Shown here one piece after another: positions 22,301-29,800 of a stretch of 64,000 nucleotides of DNA. This stretch comes from Bombyx mori (lineage: Eukaryota > Arthropoda > Insecta > Lepidoptera > Bombycidae): the NCBI RefSeq assembly GCF_030269925.1, contig NC_085129.1, positions 17,041,501 through 17,105,500 on the forward strand. Direction: 5' to 3'. A model generated the notes under the pieces. The model searched no databases. It worked only from the letters and a program-made list of their open reading frames with translations, and was not told the DNA's origin. Numbering within the stretch: the stretch's first letter is position 1; every line of letters starts with the position of its first letter. The position numbers were made by a program, and so were the translations under genes.

Positions 22301-25300
22301 AAGAGACAGGGTAAAACTTAAGATCAATAAAAATAACCAAGGGACAGTAAAAACAAAACAATAAAGTAACAAAGAAAAGGGAAAAAAGTGGAGGCCCACG
22401 CATCTCCAGAAGAACCACCCTTCAGCAGGTGAAGGGGGAGGAGAGCGTGTAGCCCCCGGTGCTGGTTTTGGTCCGCGTCGCTCAATCTCTCCCGCCGTAA
22501 CACAACGGGAGAGAAGGAGCGATGCCCCTGTGACTATTGCCCAGAGGCCCGTGATCCGCCACCTACGGACGCGCCCGGTCGAAGTCCAGCAACTCCCCCG
22601 CAGACGAGACCCACAGCACGCAGAGTGCGCACCGCAAGCCCGTCCACGACCGGGTGTGTGGGCTGTCCTACGAAATCTATGTTAATTATTTTAAGATTTT
22701 ATAACATCATACAGGGTAGAAATATAAACTAATTATTCGTTACTGTGTAGTAGGTGAGTTTTAATTTTAGTAAAATTTAAAATACTATAAAGTAAATGAA
22801 ATTACAAATTTTACAGCGCCCCCCTAACCCACATCAACGCCCCCCATTTTTTCCTGGACTCCTTAACGCCCCCCTCTAGGTTTGAAACGCCCCCCAGGGG
22901 CCGTTATCGCCCACTTTGAGAAAGACTGGTGTAGGGTATAGACTATTACTCATTTGTGCCAGTGCTCCACGCTATTTTGTTTGTTTTTGTCAGTGTTTAA
23001 TGTAAATGTTGTTTGTCAGAGTTAAATGTCTATAATGTGAAAAAAAGTTTCACTTTTACCGTGGTTTCATAAAACCACACAATCCTTTTTTTTTCTATTG
23101 GTCAAATGCCTGGACGAACTCACGACGTGTTGCCCACTGAGCTTCTCGCCGGATATTCTCAGTGGGTCGCGTTTCCGATCCGGTGGTAGATTCTGCGAGG
23201 CACTGCTCTTGCTAGGTTGCACTGCTTGCTTGCCAGTGTTAGCAACACCTCTGGTTTGAGCCTCGTGAGCTCACCTACACGCTAGGGTAACGCTGATATA
23301 ACTTCTCAAGGCTATCAGCATAGCAAAAAATAAAGAGCTCACGGCCAACCCGGTGTTGAGTGGTCCCCTGGAGTCCGTAGACATCAACAACGTTAACGTA
23401 CTTACAAGCAGATCGATTCTAGGCTCGAGCAGTTTGAACAGCTTCAGGGACTCCTCGGTGACGTCATCCGAATCTGCGACTTGCCAAGATAATACCGTTC
23501 TGGAAAAACGACCATCAACGCCATTTAAGTGGAATTTTCATTGCTATTTGGTATGCGGTCGGAGTTCGATAATTAATCGAATGATTATTAATTTTTACTG
23601 GTGGTAGGATGTCTTGTGAGCCCGCACGTACCACCGCCCTGCCTATTTCTGCCATGAAGCAGTAATGCGTTTCGGTTTGAAGGGCGGGGTAGCCGTTGTA
23701 CTGTTACAAGTGAGACCTTAGAACTCATACTTCAAGGTGGGTGGCGGCATTTACGTCGTACGGGTTCCGGTAACCACTCAACACCAGGTGGGCCGTGAGC
23801 TCGTCCACCGAACTAAGCAAAAAAAAAAAATTTGCCATGAGCTAAAACTCTTAATGAGACCAAAAATATACAATCTTAAACAATACAGTCTACAATATAG
23901 CTCTGCCCTGCTCTAGCTAGGGCAGATGTTGCCAAATTCTCTCAGGGTGAGCCCCGTGAGCTCATCTACCGGTCCAGTGATAATGGAATAGACCCTCGAT
24001 CCTACTGGGAATTAAGTATGTAAAAATATGCTCTGCTCTATTATTGAGGTTAACTGTATCATGTGTTCGTGTGTGTGTGTATCCTTAATTGTAAAATTCT
24101 AAATATCATCATTGTTAATATCAAGACATTGTCAACTACTGTACCATAGTTTGTATCTATAGGTGAGGTGACATTACCATATTACCACCTACAAATTCTG
24201 CCATTTTCTAAATTAGTTATCTCATTGGTACAACTAATTAATTAAATAAATAAATGTTAAATAATTATAAGCAATTTGTGTCGTTTATAAATCAATTATT
24301 GTAGTAAAAGTCTCATCATACATTTAAGTTAAGTGTTTTTCTTGCAGGGTAGATCATCATAGTATGTCAAACATGTTGCAATAATGTTAAATAAAATTTA
24401 CCTTGGAAATATGGCCATAGGTCCTAAAACTGTGATGCCGTTGTTTAACTTGAAGCCATACTGAAAATAAAACGCTTAAATAAATTTGCATTTCTTTCTT
24501 TTCTTTTTTTCTTTTGTTGGCGACAAGCATACGGTTCAACTGATGGTGAGTGGTTACCCCAATCATAGTTCTCGTCGAATCCGTCGCTTGCGACGAAGGG
24601 CTCGACGAGTAAATTAACCCACAGACACAGCCCACTGAGCTTCTCGCCGGATCTTCTCAGTTGGTCGCGTTTCCGATCCGGTGGTACATTCTGCGAAGCT
24701 CGGCTCTTGCTAGGGTTCGTGTTAGCAACGTCGTTAGGTTTGAGCACCATGAGCTCACCTACTAGTTACGGTTACGCTGAAATAGCCTCTCAAGGCTATC
24801 AGCTAAGGTAGAAAAAAAAGTGGTTACCGTCGCTCATGGACATCAGCTATGTCAGGGACAGAGCAAAGCCGCTGGCTATTGTAATTGTATATGGTATATT
24901 TATATATATAAACTATATGAGCTCGTGGTAGGACATATTGTGCGGCTACACAAGTGGTAACAGCTTGGTTAATCGTTACATAAATACAATTGAGATTTCT
25001 CTCGAGTGATCTCACTCTCTTCCTATCTTAATTGATTTCTCAAAATTTATTTGTATCTCTATTTAAGAGTTACTATAAAGATCTAAACAGGCGCAAAGAT
25101 CGGTTGTCTAAAATATTAAAAAGAACTTACAGTAGCAAAAGAGTCAATCATTAGTCCGAGGTCATATTCGTTGTTCAGAACTCTCACAGTCGTCTTGCCC
25201 TCTCCTTCGTACGCTGCTTTGGTACGTGTAAAACTGTATACATTTATTATCAATATCAATATCAATTCACAGCAATATAATATATTCCTATATGTTTTTT

Positions 25301-25434
25301 TTATAATTTTGCTCCTGCTACTAATTTTGCTTTTGATCACTATTGTTAATGGATCACAGCAATGGCACAACCATTAAAAGGTAGATTGTGTTCGAAAAAA
25401 TTTCAATGCGGCAGACCTTACCTGCCGTGAACAT
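10373..25434 (-). CDS. NDUFAF3: NDUFAF3-like mitochondrial complex I assembly factor, six coding exons
   Basis: Mitochondrial matrix protein (DUF498/Mth938-like fold) needed early in NADH dehydrogenase assembly. Minus-strand exons: 25434-25422, 25216-25131, 24460-24402, 23499-23406, 11849-11713, 10496-10373. Phases agree and sum to 513 nt (170 residues). Diagnostic stretches are YDLGLMIDSFATYGFKLNNG, VLGPMAIFPR, EESLKLFKLLEPRIDLL, TEHACSTFNFLNAEGR and AAALIPPFKVN, matching the family's 'VLGP...LEPRI...FNFL..EGR...ALIPP' pattern and usual length. The first exon is weakest: it supplies only ATG plus 10 nt before a GTAAGG donor, and no clear targeting peptide is visible. A different upstream first exon, or an acceptor at 25233, is possible. 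The fourth intron (11850-23405, 11.6 kb) is almost entirely the nested hAT. The stop codon overlaps an AATAAA hexamer at 10377-10372. Divergent from the SLC10A7-like gene. Confidence 0.9.
10596..10815 (-). mobile_element. Helitron-like non-autonomous element (reverse), truncated
   Basis: The minus strand ends in CTAG at 10596 with flanking T. Interior has the familiar CAAAATCGGTCCAGCCGTTA and a CAGACAGACAAAC stretch. The TC head is lost. Confidence 0.5.
11188..11332 (+). mobile_element. Jockey-LINE 3' tail, degenerate
   Basis: Core block (GAGTTTCTGGCCGGACC to CCCCGTAAGCTC) is recognisable with many substitutions. Lies in NDUFAF3 intron 5. Confidence 0.65.
11398..11643 (+). mobile_element. 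Bm1 SINE
   Basis: ACTGGCGGTAGGACCTCTTG to AAGCAATAAAAAAAA, in NDUFAF3 intron 5, ~70 bp from the exon 11713 border. Confidence 0.85.
12016..12023. repeat. hAT target-site duplication, left
   Basis: GTGTAGGG immediately precedes the CAGTG terminus and is identical to 22929-22936. Confidence 0.9.
12499..13119 (+). pseudogene. Non-LTR retrotransposon RT, C-terminal fragment
   Basis: An open frame of ~206 codons reading YLGSVTASNG, then LCGAETWTLKKADRQRIDAF, WCWRKMLRIRWTEHRTNESI, KLLVTGKVCGRRHRGRNP and EDRQEWRKM, ending in a stop at 13117-13119. This is the conserved end of insect LINE reverse transcriptases: thumb region and C-terminal tail. The catalytic domain is missing, so it is a 5'-truncated copy. 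It is nested in the hAT element. A smaller relative lies at 49168-49395. Confidence 0.85.
13293..13445 (+). repeat. Helitron-like fragment (5' end)
   Basis: Starts TCTATACTAATATTATAAAG at 13293, followed by (TTTG)n and a conserved block around CCGATTTGAAAAATTC. Dispersed repeats with this head are common in Lepidoptera. No CTAG 3' end is recognisable, so it appears truncated. Confidence 0.55.
13476..14250 (+). mobile_element. R1-like retrotransposon 3' fragment (end of ORF2 plus 3'UTR)
   Basis: Begins with the C-terminal zinc-knuckle remnant CGCDLDTAEHTIVACPAWE at 13481. The reading then needs a frameshift near 13605 to continue as SWKAMLDFCECTISKNEAVG to a stop at 13869-13871. The downstream 3'UTR (to ~14245) recurs in reverse at 55655-55853. 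Inactive fragment inside the hAT nest, from a family different from the complete R1-like element next to it. Confidence 0.75.
14415..14640. repeat. Unclassified GC-rich dispersed repeat
   Basis: A block with (GA)n at 14432 and GCGC-rich text, unlike the AT-rich surroundings. It resembles no coding domain I know. Probably another non-autonomous element. Confidence 0.35.
14794..15849 (+). pseudogene. Mariner (D34D) transposase, inactivated
   Basis: The HTH part reads VRVAQIWFKRFQSGNFDV. The first catalytic block TGDEKWI is at ~15220. The block WWDWKGIIHYELLPPG follows. The third block YSSDLAPSDFYLF is in another frame at ~15565. The start at 14794 hits TGA after 11 codons and needs a frameshift. 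A second frameshift lies near 15485. Where the family has HQDNARPH the sequence reads QNNARPH, so the second catalytic Asp is Asn. The spacing of 34 residues to the third Asp confirms the mariner type. A terminal-repeat-like end (CGAAGGAACTTTTTCCCCAA) is at 15828-15847; the matching left end is not evident. Confidence 0.9.
16762..19950 (-). CDS. R1-like ORF2 (endonuclease-reverse transcriptase)
   Basis: 1062 codons, no stops. The N-terminal APE-type endonuclease shows QGNLNHC, AEPYRVP, VLGDLNAKSLSWGS and SDHRYIRFS. RT blocks are GPDGISSQAW, YRPIVVLDEAGKLLERI, NQYGFRRGRSTMDAV, SIDIANAFNTIPW and GVPQGSVLGPLLWDIG. The polymerase box reads VVCYDDTLVT (codons at 17937-17929) where relatives have Y-A-D-D, so one residue of the catalytic motif is missing. 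The C-terminus has a CX2CX8HX4C knuckle (CHQCGHPDDDAQHALEAC). Length is normal for R1-clade ORF2. The frame is intact, but RT activity is doubtful unless the gap is a sequencing error. Confidence 0.93.
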   Translation of the reverse strand: MTGVLRFLQGNLNHCARAQDLLFQSMAEGLTHLAVVAEPYRVPSSPDWAADLEGRVAIIRRCCVGAPPTFAVVERGRGFVAVLWAEIFVLGVYFSPNRTLAEFEVFLSELSRVVGRSHFRRILVLGDLNAKSLSWGSSRTCPRGRAVEEWLVGSGLLILNRGTELTCVRRLGGSVVDVTFATPDVAYRVRGWAVMVGEETLSDHRYIRFSVAATPVGSVRSFSLPISGSARGPRWAQKRLNIERLREAAIVQAWRLDSLGEPADVCEGVERLREAMSRVCDAAMPRVRALAPKRQVHWWTEEIASQRRLCDISRRTYQRYRRRRTRRDPNEEDRLYEVYRTAIRTLRLAIGEAKEAAWNDLLASLDRDPWGRPYRLARNALRRWAPPATSTLPPETLQRVVGGLFPDLSGTAFVPPVMTMARIADSEELEDVSQVEFDLAVQRMRAKRTAPGPDGISSQAWALALTGDGLGPALQGLFSRCLREGRFPEPWKTGRLVLIPKEGRPRDEPSGYRPIVVLDEAGKLLERIVASRLVQHLESVGPDLAPNQYGFRRGRSTMDAVLRVRHLSDRACSEGGVLLAVSIDIANAFNTIPWSTIVESLRFHRVPPSLRTLIEDYLSGRNVVFPERRGWGRKAVSCGVPQGSVLGPLLWDIGFDWVLRGASLRGVDVVCYDDTLVTARGADYRAAAILATAAVSTVVSRIRRLGLEVALRKSEAVCFHPVRRGPPPGANLIVGGVSIAVQPKLKYLGLVLDSRWRFDHHFGELVPKLLGMAGALARVLPSVGGCSAGVRRLYLGVVRSMALYGAPVWSPALSARNAALLLRAQRVLAVRVIRGYRTISREVACALAGSLPWDLEAEVAAAVYRRRTQSLSRGRTPGPSAVGRWRRAARHLAYAKWRERLLEELGQTSVTRRRTLEALVPVLEAWSDRRHGVLSFHLTQVLSGHGCFGRYLWKVCRREPHPGCHQCGHPDDDAQHALEACPRWERSRRDLIAVLGRDLSLRAVIARMLEDQNSWEAMTRFCDLVMAFREAEEREREWDPSSASQRRRRSGRHGREAPVHLP
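19947..22151 (-). CDS. R1-like ORF1 (gag-like RNA-binding protein)
   Basis: 734 codons. The N-terminal half is basic and low-complexity (RRRRKRVLNISSD, PSKRGRGRPATTG), with a coiled-coil-like stretch around LRAVNVKQEQEILQLRKELD. The C-terminal third has the folded region of R1/jockey ORF1 proteins, followed by zinc knuckles: CFRCHELGHVSARC and CYRCGQTGHVAAGC (CX2CX4HX4C), then a third, altered C-x2-C...H...C. Such proteins coat element RNA and carry it to the target. The stop codon overlaps the ORF2 start as ATGA (19950-19947), suggesting termination-reinitiation coupling, as described for other R1-clade elements. Uninterrupted. Confidence 0.92.
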   Translation of the reverse strand: MAGGGPVVRVSQGTVPRVKKINKNYVMASLKKLLPQEGTSRSAGGESLRVADSSDARCPAYSGGGKNCLDVRSGKDGVQKKKIMSEKDPEVSSLRADVVSDNDMATVGSAQSSTHSSPTRRRRKRVLNISSDGLSSSSGSEAQDPTGVKPRAVTPSKRGRGRPATTGQYVGMAAARQAYLKAQKEEKELTESARTTRHKRRAAEGSVPKPDAERRLHQSAEVALMVAAKSSSPKGTYVRALKELAVTVKEATEDLVGYTAAEEAKRLRAVNVKQEQEILQLRKELDEVRRELARVSQVLALPTSTATPAPNTKEEEEELRLQRIMRAVGTMLDARFEGLEARLLPEPRMRPPLAADKQRSREESSNPPVVVDAAPDAAPSSVPPMTLAKKRMRGPKRSVTAQAASSETHTFLPAPASMIESWSTVTRRGARPREEAVRTVPAAAIAEAERKDRSSVKRKEKKLRPPRTQAVVLKLQPEAVERGLTYRTVLAEARAKVDPGALGIPIQRIRSAVTGSKVLVVEGADQSAKADLLAQKLREVLPAEGVIVTRPVTTAAIRISGLDDSLMPEELTAELARIGECAPDAVKIGDIKYGPGGMGQVLVRLPVVATMKVLAVPKLRVGWSVLRACLLEAKKLQCFRCHELGHVSARCPSSVDRSRDCYRCGQTGHVAAGCSLAPHCAVCTAAGRPADHVSGSKACAKSPRPRLRRGTSAALENARRQPGTAMETSNGVLL
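22929..22936. repeat. hAT target-site duplication, right
   Basis: GTGTAGGG immediately follows the GACTG terminus and is identical to 12016-12023. Confidence 0.9.
23128..23335 (+). mobile_element. Jockey-LINE 3' tail copy
   Basis: From CCCACTGAGCTTCTCGCCGG to the A-rich end. Contains a short insertion near 23216. Sits just outside the hAT right end. Confidence 0.75.
23601..23832 (+). mobile_element. Bm1 SINE
   Basis: TGGTGGTAGGATGTCTTGTG to poly(A); in NDUFAF3 intron 3. Confidence 0.85.
23903..24010 (+). mobile_element. Jockey-LINE 3' tail, highly degenerate
   Basis: GAGCCCCGTGAGCTCATCTAC and neighbouring words match the tail; the remainder has decayed. Confidence 0.5.
24568..24820 (+). 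mobile_element. Jockey-LINE 3' tail copy
   Basis: Matches the LINE tail from CGTCGCTTGCGACGAAGGG to the A-tail. Lies in NDUFAF3 intron 2. Confidence 0.8.
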
Positions 25435-26857
25435 TTATGCTTCTTTCCGGTTTCTAGAATAGTTTTCGCAAATTCATCAAACCTATAAGTAATATTACGT
25501 GAAATTGTGCTTCGTAGACTTTGCCTATGAATTCAGATATTTTGGATGTTTTTGCCCCTATGGACTATGTATGTCTTTTAATATGTAAAATATGTAAAAA
25601 GTCGGCCTTTGCAAGCATTCTATGTATTCTATGTACTTATTCATTCATGGAATGAACAAGTATAATAATTTATAATAGTATTGCATGAAAAAAGATGTTG
25701 TTTACAAGGCACTAACCTCAAAATAGGAAGTTTTCTTTTTGATAAAACGTTGATATGCCTTATTGTATTTTGAAACATTTTCAGCCTATTATAAGGATGA
25801 CGTTTCTACTTGTTAGTTCAATGAAAATAAGAGAAATTCTAATTGTTATTCGCCTCCTAAACGCTTTTTTTCCACTCAGCTGATCTTATATTAAACACAA
25901 AATTTGCAGCTGATTGTCAAATTTTGTTTTCTTTTTAATCGGACATGCAAAGGTAGCGTTTCCCAGACACTTACATTGTGTAATATTGTAGGGAGTTTTG
26001 TGTTTGTAATGAAAAGCCGATTGTTTTCTCCCTTTATTTCTTTACGAATTGTTGCCCTTACAAAAGCAATATCCCTATTTTTTTTTGGTTTTTTTTTTTC
26101 TAAATCACATTTTATGAAAATATTTCGTGCTTTTTCACTGTTATTTAATATTCTGAGGTATCAATCGACGACTAAACTGTCTAGACTTTTTGACGGGAAC
26201 GCGAGGAGTGAAGTTGTGTGATTTGTTTTATTTTGTCTATTTAGTGTTTCTTCACGCTTAAATGGGTAATAACGGTGGTTTATTAACTGTTTAATATCTG
26301 TGAAAGTGCACAAATGTGGGAAAATGAATCAAAGCCTCTGGACGTAGCTTCTCGGGATCCTCCAAAAAGTCCACTGAAAAAGTTTCAGTAAATAACCATC
26401 ATTGTATTGAGCTTATATTTCATCCCATATCATCACATCTCATTTAATTTAATTTCATCTCAGTTCATTAATGTCTCAGATGAATCATCTTCATTCCATT
26501 TCACTGCGTATGAACATTTTTCATAAAAATACGAATATAAATTAAAATAGGCCTTGACCTATAAGTCGTAATTACCAGGTCATAAAATCTTTTAAAAAAA
26601 ACTGAACTGTCAAATGTCAACAATCAATGAGAATGGTTTACGGCAATGCAGATGCGCGGCTCTATTTGAAACTTTACCAAAAAATATTGATTGCCGTCAC
26701 GTCCACATTATTACAAAGTAAAAAATAAGCCCACCACACATTATTTGTAATTATTATAATAAAATGCAAAGTTATAATGTTAAAGTAATAAAAAAAAAAA
26801 CTAAAACGAATATTTTAATTTACTACATTTAAAAAATCTAACTGCATTTTAAAAACA
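25435..26857. promoter_or_regulatory. Shared upstream interval of the divergent NDUFAF3/SLC10A7-like pair
   Basis: The two deduced start codons face away from each other across about 1.4 kb, so both promoters should lie here. The interval is AT-rich and contains a dispersed repeat copy (26185-26600) next to the SLC10A7 side. No convincing TATA box or initiator is recognisable by eye. A shared bidirectional promoter is inference from geometry only. Confidence 0.45.
26185..26600 (+). repeat. Dispersed repeat with conserved mini-ORF and GGCGGGAA-like head
   Basis: Head CTTTTTGACGGGAACGCGAG (family form GGCGGGAACG). A 25-codon ORF at 26305-26382 contains ASRDPPKSPLKK before TAA. An AT-rich tail follows, with ATTACCAGGTCATAAAATC near 26570-26595. 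Other copies: 38955-39090, 39452-39702 continuing at 40067-40255, 40450-40640 (decayed), and tail only at 4640-4745. The head's orientation points towards the SLC10A7-like start codon. Confidence 0.65.
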
Positions 26858-29800
26858 ATGACTTTTGTTACCGGTGTTAGTGTATCAAAAGAGCTCGTCC
26901 GAAGTCCAAAGAAGTTTATTATATCGAAAAATAGTGAATACAATGTGGATTTGTGGAAAGAATTGATGAAAAAATGGCTCGTTATCGGCGTATTTATTGT
27001 GATAACATTGGCGGTTCTAACACCTGGGATAGGCGCATCAGGAGGCAAACAAAACCGCATGTTCACTTATAGATCATTCTAGAACGCAGTGCACCCCATG
27101 AAATCACGTAATTGAATCTTTAAAATTCAGTTTAACCTATTCTAGGTAGAACATGCTTTTAAAGAAATTTTACACTTATTTTTATATTAATACTCTACAT
27201 GTATTATATAAAGCTTATTTTAATAATTTTTTATATTAATACAAAAGGTTTATTAAAAATAGACTTTGAATGTTTTTTTAAATATTGAAAATAAAACACG
27301 AAAATTGCATACATATGTCATACACATTATTTTAAATTAAAAGCTTGACTGAATTTTGATTATCATATTGTTACAAAGTTACTGTCATTCTTTACTATTT
27401 GAACTTAGATTTTAATTAGCCTCTGCTTAACTCTCATCTAGATTCCTACGATGTTAAACAGAAACCAGAATATGTGATATAGAAATAGTTTTGGGCGGTA
27501 ATCTATGGAGAAAATCTATCAGGAACATGTCCTGAAGTTTACTCAAATTATCATTGATTAATTCATTAAGCTCAGTTAGTGGGCAGTTATGTCCAGTGCC
27601 TGTGGGAATCGATGACCATTAATCACCAGGTGATCCGTGTGCTGTCATCTAAAATTTCTGGCAATAACCAAGTAGCTTTGTCAATTAGACTTGAGATTAT
27701 GTGCTTCTAGTTCTTTCTCGGCATATATAAAGTATTACTTTTTTTTTTATTACATAGATTGTTGGTTACGTAGATATCTACAAATGCTGCCACCCACATT
27801 GAGATATGAGTTCTAAGGTCTCAGTATAGTTATAACGGCTGCCTCACCCTTCAAACCCAAACCGAAATGCAGAAATAGGCAGGGTGGTGGTAGCTACCCG
27901 TGCGGACTCACAAGAGGTTCTACCACCAGTAATTATGCAAATTATAAAGAAAAAGAAAAAAAGCAATTACTGTGATACTGATATCGAATAAAACGGACCT
28001 TTAATTACAAAGATAGCCTTTCACCCCTCGGTATGTTATTTGCACCGCACGCAATGGAATGCATTTTGCGATCGCGTTAGCCGTCTTTGCTTACGATTGC
28101 GCGCTCATGCGGGGAACTTGCTAATACTATTTTTGATTTCGTATATGGACGAACGAGCACACAACTGACCTGTGTGCTTAGTGTGAGTTTTTTAACGTTC
28201 TCGATAGCGTAAAAGTTAACCCAATTTTGTATGCAGTTGGAACAGCGCCCCTAGCGGCAAACGTAGGCAAACGATCCGATTCCATACAAATATGAGCTAA
28301 CTTTTACGCTATCGAGAGCGTTAAACTCGCACTAAGCACACTGGTATAAAGTGGTTAATGCAGACCATACTTCTTGCACTGCAAGAGCAGTGCACCACCA
28401 GCACTCAACACGCGGACCCCGAACACACCGAGTTCGTCGACAGGGAGGTCGAGCGCAGAGCTTCCCTGCCGCCCTCGGACGCGTTACCCCCCATTACCAC
28501 TTCCGAGGTCAAGGAGGCGATCGATAGCCTACAACCACGGAAAGCTCCCGGCTCCGACGGCATCCGCAACCGCGCGCTTAAATTGTTACCAGCCCAACTG
28601 ATAACGATGTTGGCCACCATATTAAATGCTGCTATGACGAACTGCATCTTTCCCGCGGCGTGGAGAGAAGCGGACGTTATCGGCATACACAAGCCGGGCA
28701 AACCGAAGAACGAAACCGCGAGTTACCGCCCCATCAGTCTCCTCCCGGCGATAGGCAAACTATACGAACGGCTCCTTCGTAAACGCCTCTGGGACTTCGT
28801 ATCCGCGAACAAAATTCTGATAGACGAGCAGTTTGGATTCCGCGCCAGACACTCGTGCGTCCATCAAGTGCACCGCCTCACGGAGCACATCTTACTAGGG
28901 CTGAACAGGCGGAAACCCATTCCGACAGGAGCCCTCTTCTTCGATATAGCGAAGGCGTTCGACAAAGTCTGGCACAACGGTTTGATATACAAACTGTATA
29001 ACATGGGAGTGCCAGACAGACTCGTGCTCATCATACGAGACTACTTGTCGAACCGTTCGTTCCGATATCGAGTCGAGGGAACGCGTTCCCGGCCCCGTCA
29101 CGTCACAGCCGGAGTCCCGCAAGGCTCCGCCCTTTCCCCGTTACTATTCAGTTTGTATATCAACGATATACCCCGGTCTCCGGAGACCCATCTGGCGCTC
29201 TTCGCCGATGACACCGCCATCTACTACTCGTGTAGGAAGAAGGCGTTGCTTCATCGACGACTTCAGACCGCAGCTACCACCATGGGACAGTGGTTCCGGA
29301 AGTGGCGCATCGACATTAACCCCACGAAAAGCACAGCGGTGCTCTTCAAAAGGGGTCGCCCTCCGAACACCACGCTGAGCATCCCTCTCCCGACTAGGCG
29401 CGTCAACACCCCCGCCCCCGCCGTTCGCCCAATCACGATGTACGACCAGCCCATACCGTGGGCCCCGAAGGTCAAATATTTAGGCGTCACCCTCGACAGT
29501 AGGATGACATTCCGCCCCCACATCAAGACGGTACGCGATCGTGCCGCCTTCATCCTAGGACGTCTCTACCCGATGATATGTAGGCGAAGTAAAATGTCCC
29601 TTAGAAATAAGGTGACACTCTACAAAACTTGCATACGCCCCGTCATGACCTATGCAAGTGTAGTGTTCGCTCACGCGGCCCGCATACACTTAAAATCCTT
29701 TCAAATTATTCAATCCCGTTTTTGCAGGATAGCCGTCGGAGCCCCGTGGTTCGTCAGGAACGTCGACCTCCATGACGACCTGGACTTAGAGTCCATCAGT

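Larger units (their letters stand above)
16302..22652 (-). mobile_element. Complete R1-clade non-LTR retrotransposon
   Basis: About 6.35 kb in reverse orientation. A poly(A) tail appears as T's at 16302-16321. ORF2 is 19950-16762, ORF1 is 22151-19947, with a ~450-bp 3'UTR and ~500-bp 5'UTR. Both sides are flanked by GGTGTGTGGGCTGTCC (16286-16301 and 22653-22668), a 16-bp perfect target duplication, so the insertion is full length and probably young. GC content is far above that of neighbouring DNA. Clade assignment rests on the ORF2 order of EEP endonuclease, RT and C-terminal zinc knuckle plus a gag-like ORF1. Confidence 0.93.
12024..22928. mobile_element. hAT-type DNA transposon (10.9 kb including nested insertions)
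   Basis: The left end starts CAGTGATTATCAAACTT at 12024. The right end is CCACTTTGAGAAAGACTG at 22911-22928, whose reverse complement also starts CAGT and shares TCAAA. Both ends are flanked by the identical 8-bp duplication GTGTAGGG (12016-12023 and 22929-22936), which is the hAT hallmark. Sub-terminal regions hold runs of C (ACGCCCCCCATTTTT type). No hAT transposase is recognisable. What remains of the element's own DNA is AT-rich, so it was probably non-autonomous. It lies inside NDUFAF3 intron 4. Confidence 0.88.

Noticed and set aside
25422..25540. Longer open frame upstream of the NDUFAF3 donor (FDEFAKTILETGKKHK)
   Set aside because: Its phase at the GTAAGG donor does not match the next exon, whereas the short ATG frame does.
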